Below are positions 1 to 4,500 of a DNA stretch of 5,584 bases, one piece after another. Each line of letters starts with the position of its first letter. The stretch's first letter is position 1. The notes below the pieces were generated by a model that was given only the letters and a program-made list of their open reading frames with translations, searched no databases and had not been told where the DNA came from. This DNA comes from Planctomycetales bacterium (GTDB lineage Bacteria; Planctomycetota; Planctomycetia; Pirellulales; Thermoguttaceae), in contig SKJM01000728.1 of NCBI GenBank assembly GCA_007122045.1, positions 1 to 5,584 of the forward strand. Direction: 5' to 3'. A program made the translations under genes and the position numbers.

Positions 1-102
1 AAACTTTTCCTGTTACACAAACTTTAACGCCAGATTGCCCTCCCAGCCGCCGATAACTGAAGCCGAGTGACCGTACATTGACAATGGCCGCATTCCAGTA
101 CC

Positions 103-118
103 ACTAGCAACTAGCAAC
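103..118. repeat. Short heptamer tandem repeat upstream of gspF-like gene
   Basis: The heptamer ACTAGCA occurs twice in tandem (103-109 and 110-116), followed by the first two bases of a third copy. It ends six bases before the gspF start codon, where a ribosome-binding site would be expected. It resembles the heptameric short tandem repeats (STRR type) known from cyanobacteria and also seen in other large bacterial genomes. A second heptamer array of different sequence lies just after the same gene. With only 2.3 copies, chance cannot be excluded. Confidence 0.4.
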
Positions 119-123
119 CACCC

Positions 124-1326
124 ATGCCTACTTTCGCCTATGCAGCCCGCGACCGAACGGGACGAGTTCAACGCGGCTCGCTCGATGCGCCGACTCCGGC
201 GGCGGTGGCGGCCGACTTGCGCGGACGCGGCTGGGTGGTGGTCGAGGTGCGGGCCGAGACGGCGCGGCCCGCGGCCGAAACCCGCAGCGGCGCCGGCTGG
301 CTGCCCGTCCGCTCCAGCGACGTGGAGGTCAGCCTCCGGCAAATCGCCGTAATGCTCCGCAGCGGCCTGACGCTGCTCAACGCCTTGCAGACGGTGGCCG
401 AGCAGTCGCCCCGGAAGGGGATCGGGCGGATCTGGGACGACGTTTCCCGCCGCATCCAGGAAGGGGCCGGACTGGCCGAGGCCATGGCCGTGCACCCCCA
501 GTTCTCGCCCCTGGTGGTCCAATTGGTGCGCGTGGGTGAGCAGACCGGATACCTCGAAGCGGTGCTCAACCGCGCGGCCGCCGGCCTGGAGGAACGCCGC
601 CGGCTGCGGAGCCAGTTGATCAGTGCCCTGACGTACCCGGCCATCGTATTCGTCGCCGCCATCGGGGTGACCATCTTCATGATGGTCAGCGTCATTCCGC
701 GGTTGCAGCAGTTCCTCGGCGCCCTGGGCCGCCGGCTCCCCCCGCTTACCCAACTCCTGGTCGACATCAGCGACTTCGTGCACGCCTATTGGATCCACGG
801 CGCCGTGGCCGGTGTGCTTATCGGGGGCACCGTGACGGCGCTGCGGTGGTGGCCGCCAGGCCGCTTCTGGATGGACCGCCAACTGGTGCGCGTGCCGGTC
901 ATTGGGAAGCTGAATCGGCTGGCCGGCACGGTGCTGCTGGCCCGCGGCCTGTGCACGCTGCTGCGCAGCGGCGTAACGTTACTGGAAAGCCTGCGCACGG
1001 TCGAGCGGCTCATCGGCAACCGATACCTTGCCAGCCGCGTGGCCGGGGCGCGCGACGTCGTCATCCAGGGCGGCTCGCTGGCCGCTCCCCTGGCCGCCGA
1101 GCAGGCCTTCATGCCCATGCTGGCCGGCATGGTGGCCGTGGGCGAATCGGCCGGGACACTCGACGAGGTGCTCGAGGAAGTCGCCCGGTTCTACGAAGAG
1201 GAACTCCAGCGCGCCATCCGCCGCCTGGCAGCCCTGGTCGAACCGGCGATCATCCTGTTCGTGGGTGGGATTGTCGGGTTTGTGTACATCGCGTTTTTCA
1301 TGGCCCTGTTTGCCGCGGCAGGGTAA
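124..1326 (+). CDS. gspF: Type II secretion / type IV pilus inner-membrane platform protein, GspF/PilC family
   Basis: This 400-residue protein has the usual length and architecture of GspF/PilC, the polytopic inner-membrane protein that couples the cytoplasmic assembly ATPase to pseudopilin polymerisation. The N-terminus (MPTFAYAARDRTGRV) is the typical F-protein opening. Two T2SSF repeats are visible at about residues 68-191 and 268-392. Each carries the conserved helical-bundle signature: VGEQTGYLEAVL at 137-148 and VGESAGTLDEVL at 339-350, with RSGLTLLNAL (79-88) and RSGVTLLESL (281-290) as the matching upstream motifs. Hydrophobic membrane segments lie near 168-192, 222-242 and 370-398. 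The ATG at 124 gives the canonical N-terminus, but no purine-rich Shine-Dalgarno precedes it; a heptamer repeat occupies that position. The stop codon's last base begins another heptamer array. The family assignment is firm. Whether it serves secretion or a pilus cannot be decided from F alone, but the downstream GspD-type secretin favours type II secretion. Confidence 0.95.
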   Translation: MPTFAYAARDRTGRVQRGSLDAPTPAAVAADLRGRGWVVVEVRAETARPAAETRSGAGWLPVRSSDVEVSLRQIAVMLRSGLTLLNALQTVAEQSPRKGIGRIWDDVSRRIQEGAGLAEAMAVHPQFSPLVVQLVRVGEQTGYLEAVLNRAAAGLEERRRLRSQLISALTYPAIVFVAAIGVTIFMMVSVIPRLQQFLGALGRRLPPLTQLLVDISDFVHAYWIHGAVAGVLIGGTVTALRWWPPGRFWMDRQLVRVPVIGKLNRLAGTVLLARGLCTLLRSGVTLLESLRTVERLIGNRYLASRVAGARDVVIQGGSLAAPLAAEQAFMPMLAGMVAVGESAGTLDEVLEEVARFYEEELQRAIRRLAALVEPAIILFVGGIVGFVYIAFFMALFAAAG

Positions 1327-1360
1327 GTTGGGAGTTGGGAGTTGGGAGTTGGGAGTTGGG
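1326..1360. repeat. Five-copy heptamer array AGTTGGG directly after gspF-like gene
   Basis: Five exact head-to-tail copies of AGTTGGG occupy 1326-1332, 1333-1339, 1340-1346, 1347-1353 and 1354-1360, and a degenerate AGATGGA follows. The first base of the array is the final A of the TAA stop, so the array begins exactly at the end of coding. A 7-bp unit, short copy number and intergenic position match STRR-type repeats. Such arrays can change copy number by replication slippage, and at this position a change would not alter any protein. Confidence 0.9.
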
Positions 1361-1370
1361 AGATGGAGTT

Positions 1371-1389
1371 CACGCTTTAGCGTGTTTTT
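1371..1389 (+). terminator. Possible weak rho-independent terminator after gspF-like gene
   Basis: CACGC (1371-1375) pairs with GCGTG (1380-1384) around a TTTA loop, and five T residues (1385-1389) follow. This is the form of an intrinsic terminator located 45 bases past the gspF stop. The stem is only 5 bp (6 bp if the loop is reduced to two bases) and the T-tract is short, so termination is probably partial at best. It may equally be one hairpin of the repeat cluster that follows. Confidence 0.35.
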
Positions 1390-1550
1390 GGGCCGAAGGC
1401 CCCAGGTTGGACACCCCAGGGCAACGCCCTCGTTGTTGCACACAAATTGGTGTCGCACAGAGGGCCACCTGCGGGCTTGCCCCGCCGGAGCGCTGGTCAG
1501 TCGCTACGGTGCGGGCGGTGCGGCTCACGCCACCTGCGGGCAAGCCGGCC
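1371..1550. repeat. Cluster of GC hairpins and a 13-bp direct repeat in the gspF / connector gap
   Basis: The 290-bp gap 1327-1616 has no supported gene, but from 1371 it holds several short perfect inverted repeats. They are CACGC/GCGTG (1371-1384), GGGCC-GAA-GGCCC (1390-1402), AGGGC-AAC-GCCCT (1418-1430) and GCGGG-CTTGC-CCCGC (1471-1485). A 13-bp direct repeat GCCACCTGCGGGC occurs at 1464-1476 and 1529-1541. The density of GC stems separated by short linkers looks like a REP-like or degenerate mobile intergenic element rather than coding DNA. Alternatively it is a processed or structured leader for the downstream genes. Bases 1551-1600 show nothing further that I can name. Confidence 0.5.
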
Positions 1551-1606
1551 AGGGCAACCAAGACTCAAGGAGGGCAACGGGGTGGGAAATGGAGCCATAA
1601 GAAAAC

Positions 1607-1610
1607 AGGA
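1607..1610 (+). promoter_or_regulatory. Ribosome-binding site deciding the start of the connector gene
   Basis: AGGA ends six bases before the ATG at 1617. A second in-frame ATG lies at 1611, directly abutting AGGA, and has only a GGAG 16 bases upstream at 1591-1594. Spacing therefore favours 1617 over 1611. The difference is two residues (Met-Ile) and does not affect the signal or anchor segment. Confidence 0.55.
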
Positions 1611-1616
1611 ATGATC

Positions 1617-2336
1617 ATGCAACGAAAACTATCAATCCTAGCAGTTCTGATTACCGCGCTGGGCGTTGGGCTGCCAGCCCTGCAAGGGGGCGGCGAGCGA
1701 TCCAGTACGGTCGTCAGATTGGTAAACACGTCGGAACAGCCCGACGATGCCGGCGACACGGAACCATCGGGCGCGGCGAGGGCATTGGCCTGGGAACGAC
1801 TCGCGCAGCTTCAAGACCCGACGCCGACCTGCAACGCGTCCGAGCAGAACGGCACGGGCGCCCGGCTGGCAGACACGTCGCAAGACGGGCGGGACGCTGC
1901 GGTTACCGTACAGCACATGCAGGAGGCAGGCGCCGGGGATCCTCCTTCCCGGAAGCCCAGCGCGGCGCCCGTCCCCGGGCCCATGCCCGACGTTGACGCG
2001 CCGCAGCAGCCCGCCAGGCCCCTGCGCGACCCGACGGAGCCGGGCGAGGAACTTCGCGAGCTGGTCACGCCGTTTCGCCTGGGCCAGCCGGGCGGTCCGG
2101 CGGGATTGGCCGTGCCGCGCGTCAGGTTGAAGGGCCGCATCATCGGCCCTTCGGCGCCGCCGGCCGCCGTGCTGGAGTTGCAAGGTGCACTATATGTCGT
2201 GCATGAGGAAAGCGAATTGACCGTCGACGCCCCGGAGGCGGCCGCCGGAGGGCTCACGTTCCGCGTCGACCGCATTACTGCCACGGAAGTCCGAATCCAA
2301 GTCCTGCCGCTCGGCAGAACGATCGTCGTGCGTTAA
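1617..2336 (+). CDS. Membrane-anchored periplasmic protein with GspC/PilP/GspB/MshK-like C-terminal domain (putative secretin connector)
   Basis: I infer a 239-residue protein that links the inner-membrane platform to the secretin. Residues 1-22 (MQRKLSILAVLITALGVGLP) form a positively charged start and a hydrophobic stretch, either a signal peptide or a single inner-membrane anchor. Residues about 25-165 are low in predicted structure and rich in Ala, Pro, Gly, Asp and Gln, as expected for a periplasmic linker. This stretch includes LRDPTEPGEEL (136-146), similar to the DPTxP element of MshK and GspB-type proteins. Residues about 168-239 look like a small all-beta domain: VRLKGRIIG, then a strand AAVLELQGALYVVHEESEL, then FRVDRITATEVRIQVLPLG. 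This is the pattern of the homology region of GspC, PilP and GspB, which contacts secretin N0. The position between gspF and gspD supports this. The first codons are more A/T-rich than the rest. No specific orthologue is recognised, so no symbol is given. The same frame is open well upstream of the start codon, but that stretch is gspF antiframe and repeat DNA. Confidence 0.6.
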   Translation: MQRKLSILAVLITALGVGLPALQGGGERSSTVVRLVNTSEQPDDAGDTEPSGAARALAWERLAQLQDPTPTCNASEQNGTGARLADTSQDGRDAAVTVQHMQEAGAGDPPSRKPSAAPVPGPMPDVDAPQQPARPLRDPTEPGEELRELVTPFRLGQPGGPAGLAVPRVRLKGRIIGPSAPPAAVLELQGALYVVHEESELTVDAPEAAAGGLTFRVDRITATEVRIQVLPLGRTIVVR

Positions 2337-2354
2337 GGATTACCCTCGTCAAAC

Positions 2355-2358
2355 GGAG
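2355..2358 (+). promoter_or_regulatory. Ribosome-binding site of the secretin gene
   Basis: GGAG lies ten bases before the ATG at 2369, inside the 32-bp gap after the connector gene stop. It fixes the start that gives a complete signal peptide. No terminator or promoter is apparent in the gap, so the two genes are probably co-transcribed. Confidence 0.6.
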
Positions 2359-2368
2359 ACCGAAGTCC

Positions 2369-4498
2369 ATGGACGGACGCCGGAAATTGCTCTGCGTACT
2401 CCTACTCTTCCTCGGTGTCCTGGTGGCCCGGGTTAGGGCCGAGCAGCCGGACGCGGCACGCGCGCTGCCCGAGTTTTCGCTCGAGGCAGGGCCGGCCGTA
2501 CCGGTACGGCCGGAGGCGGCGCCGCGGCCGGCGGAGGACGCACCGGCGGCGGAGGCGCCGATGCTGCCCTGGCCCGGGGCCGAACGCATTCCCCCGGGCC
2601 GTCCGGAACAGATCCCCGGCCGTCCCGACCCCGTGCCGCACCCACCTGCCCAGCCGGTGTTCGAAGTGTTCGAGTTCCGCGATCTCCCGCTGGTCGAGGC
2701 GCTGCGGTTGTTTTCGGAGCAGACGGGTATGAACGTGGTGGCGTCGCGGCGGGCGGGCGAGATCGAAGTTTCGCTGTACCTGCGCAACGTGACCGCCAGC
2801 GCGGCGCTGCACGCCTTGGCGAAGTCGAACAACCTTTGGACCCGCGTCGATCCCGAAACGGGCGTGGTCCACGTGTCGACGGTCGAGGAGTACGACCGCG
2901 ATCTGGCCACCTTCCGCGACGAACGAACCGAGGTGTTCACCCTCTTGTACCCGAACCCGGTCGACGTGGCCCGGACCATCCAGAACGTCTTCGGCGACCG
3001 CGTGTACCTGACGTTGGACGATGACCGGCGCGACCACCAGTTCGAGGACTTGCAGCAGCGGTTCGAGCGGTTCGACGTGGTCGACGAGCGGAGCGAAGGG
3101 CTGGGCCTGTTCGGCACCGAAACGCGGGGGGCGGCCGCGCGGACCGGCACGGGGCGAACGGGCTTGGGCATGGGGCGTGGCCGGGGCCAGGACTTCGCCC
3201 GCGACGCGCGGGCCGTGCGCGAACGACGCGAAATACTCGAACTGCCCCGGTTGGAACGCTTCGAGGAACTATCGCCCGCTGAAATCGCCGCCATCGAAGC
3301 CTACTTCGCCGGCCGCGAGGAGGAACTCGACCAGGCCCGCCTCGAAGAACTCCTGCGACGACGCCGGGCAATCATTTACGTGTCGGTCATCCAGCGGAAC
3401 AACCAGATCATCGTCCGCACTGGCGACGAGCGGACCATGGAGCAGATTACCGACCTGATCCGCCGCCTCGACGTGCCCACCCCCCTGGTACTGCTGGAGG
3501 TGAAAATCCTTTCGGTGGCCCTGGGCGACGGGTTCAACTCGGTTTTCGACTATCAGTTTTCCGACGCCGCGAGGATTGCCGCCGGTTTCACCACGGGCAA
3601 CATCCTGCCGCCGATTTCGGATAATATCGATCGGATCATCCCTCCCCGAGAGCGCCGCGATTCGCCCATCAGCCCGGAAACGTCAAGCGGCTGGGGGATG
3701 GCCGGCAGTGAAGACCTGATGTTTCAATATGTCAACGATCACTTCCGGTTCCGCATGCAGTTGCTCGAGAGCAAGAACCGGGTGACCACGCTGGCCACGC
3801 CGCTGCTGTTGACGGCCAATAACGAAGTCAGCCGCATCTTCATTGGCGAGACCGAGCCGTTCACCATCGGGTTCGAGTCGCCGCAGATCGTGGCCACCGG
3901 CGTAACGCAGACCACCGTTTCCGGCACGCCGATTACCGAACTGCGCGACGTGGGGCAGTCGCTCTTGATCACGCCCAGCATCAACGCCGATCGGACCGTC
4001 ACGCTGCGCATCGCCCAGCAGCAGTCGCGCAAAAACCCGGCCGGCGCGACCATTCCGGTCCTCGACGCGCAAGGCAACGTGCAGCAGGTGAATGTCGATA
4101 CGGTGGGCCGCCAGACGGCCAGCGGCACGATTGTGGCCAAGGATGGGCTCACGGTGGTGCTGGGCGGGCTGATCGAGGAGCAGGTGAGCGACATCCGCGC
4201 CGAGGTGCCGATCATCGGGAAGCTGCCGGTGGTCGGGTTCTTCTTCCGCCGCCAGTCGACGGTGCGCGACCGCACCGAAACGCTCATCATGATCCGCCCC
4301 TACGTATTCAACACGCCGCCGGAATCGGCCGCCATGAGCGAGGTGCTGGTGCGCGAGCTGAGCGTCCACCCGACCGCGTACGACGGCCGGCCCACGCTCG
4401 GCTCGCACGCCCCCTGGGAAGTCGTCCGGCCCGAACCGCCCTGCAACCAACTGGAAAACACGTTCCGCTTCCACAGCGTGCGTCCCCGGAGATATTGA
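2369..4498 (+). CDS. gspD: Type II secretion outer-membrane secretin, GspD family
   Basis: This 709-residue secretin should form the multimeric outer-membrane channel for folded substrates. A Sec signal peptide is clear: MDGRRK, hydrophobic core LLCVLLLFLGVLVA, and a likely cut after RVRA near residue 24. Residues about 25-96 are Pro/Ala-rich linker. The N0/STN domain is about 97-171 (FEFRDLPLVEALRLFSEQTGMN). The N1 domain begins at about 187 (TEVFTLLYPNPVDVARTIQNVFGD) and resumes at about 335 (IIYVSVIQRNNQIIVRTGDERT). Between them is an insertion of roughly 115 charged and Gly/Arg-rich residues. The secretin beta-domain runs from about 372 to 647 and includes NRVTTLATPLLLTANNE, VGQSLLITPSINADRTVTL, KDGLTVVLGGLIEE and the diagnostic VPIIGKLPVVGFFFR (613-627). 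A 60-residue tail (648-709) is a possible pilotin-binding or S-domain. Its stop is 2 bp before the next start. PilQ is the alternative, but no AMIN domain is seen and the GspF/connector context suits GspD. Confidence 0.93.
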   Translation: MDGRRKLLCVLLLFLGVLVARVRAEQPDAARALPEFSLEAGPAVPVRPEAAPRPAEDAPAAEAPMLPWPGAERIPPGRPEQIPGRPDPVPHPPAQPVFEVFEFRDLPLVEALRLFSEQTGMNVVASRRAGEIEVSLYLRNVTASAALHALAKSNNLWTRVDPETGVVHVSTVEEYDRDLATFRDERTEVFTLLYPNPVDVARTIQNVFGDRVYLTLDDDRRDHQFEDLQQRFERFDVVDERSEGLGLFGTETRGAAARTGTGRTGLGMGRGRGQDFARDARAVRERREILELPRLERFEELSPAEIAAIEAYFAGREEELDQARLEELLRRRRAIIYVSVIQRNNQIIVRTGDERTMEQITDLIRRLDVPTPLVLLEVKILSVALGDGFNSVFDYQFSDAARIAAGFTTGNILPPISDNIDRIIPPRERRDSPISPETSSGWGMAGSEDLMFQYVNDHFRFRMQLLESKNRVTTLATPLLLTANNEVSRIFIGETEPFTIGFESPQIVATGVTQTTVSGTPITELRDVGQSLLITPSINADRTVTLRIAQQQSRKNPAGATIPVLDAQGNVQQVNVDTVGRQTASGTIVAKDGLTVVLGGLIEEQVSDIRAEVPIIGKLPVVGFFFRRQSTVRDRTETLIMIRPYVFNTPPESAAMSEVLVRELSVHPTAYDGRPTLGSHAPWEVVRPEPPCNQLENTFRFHSVRPRRY
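3017..3370 (+). other. Low-complexity and charged insertion inside the secretin N1 domain
   Basis: Residues about 217-334 of the secretin interrupt the beta-alpha-beta N1 fold. The stretch contains an acidic/aromatic part (FEDLQQRFERFDVVDE), a Gly/Arg/Thr-rich flexible part (TGTGRTGLGMGRGRG, residues 259-273), and a Glu/Arg-rich probable helical or coiled-coil part (REEELDQARLEELLRRRRA, residues 316-334). Canonical GspD N1 domains are about 70-80 residues without such an insert. It stays in frame and shares the codon bias of the gene, so it looks like part of the protein and not a sequencing artefact. Confidence 0.6.
4488..4491 (+). promoter_or_regulatory. Ribosome-binding site for the lipoprotein gene, inside the secretin 3' end
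   Basis: GGAG lies nine bases before ATG 4501 and overlaps the last codons of the secretin, whose TGA is 4496-4498. The spacing is near ideal. The 2-bp stop-to-start gap suggests translational coupling, with ribosomes finishing the secretin re-initiating here. This site is the main reason for choosing 4501 as the start. No other in-frame ATG occurs until 5200, and no start of any kind lies between the palindromic element and the lipobox cysteine. Confidence 0.65.
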
Positions 4499-4500
4499 CC

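Noticed and set aside
1..100. Tail of a preceding gene at the left edge
   Set aside because: All three + frames stop within the first 70 bases and the short peptides show no recognisable C-terminus, so no partial gene can be supported.
78..106. TTGACA at 78-83 as a sigma-70 -35 box for gspF
   Set aside because: It is a perfect -35 hexamer, but no convincing -10 lies 15-18 bases downstream (best options are TACCAC or CCACTA). Planctomycete promoter consensus is also uncertain, so it is not called.
13..882. 289-codon minus-strand open frame
   Set aside because: It lies opposite gspF with a His/Gly/Arg/Pro-rich composition and no recognisable domain. It is a GC-rich antisense shadow.
789..1616. 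Long + strand open frame that continues into the connector gene without a stop
   Set aside because: It overlaps gspF in another frame and crosses the repeat cluster. Its translation is Arg/Pro/Gly-rich, typical of an antiframe in GC-rich DNA. The credible start with an RBS and signal/anchor segment is 1617.
2275..3294. 339-codon minus-strand open frame opposite the secretin
   Set aside because: The product is extremely Ser/Arg-rich and has no domain, and the opposite strand encodes a clear secretin.
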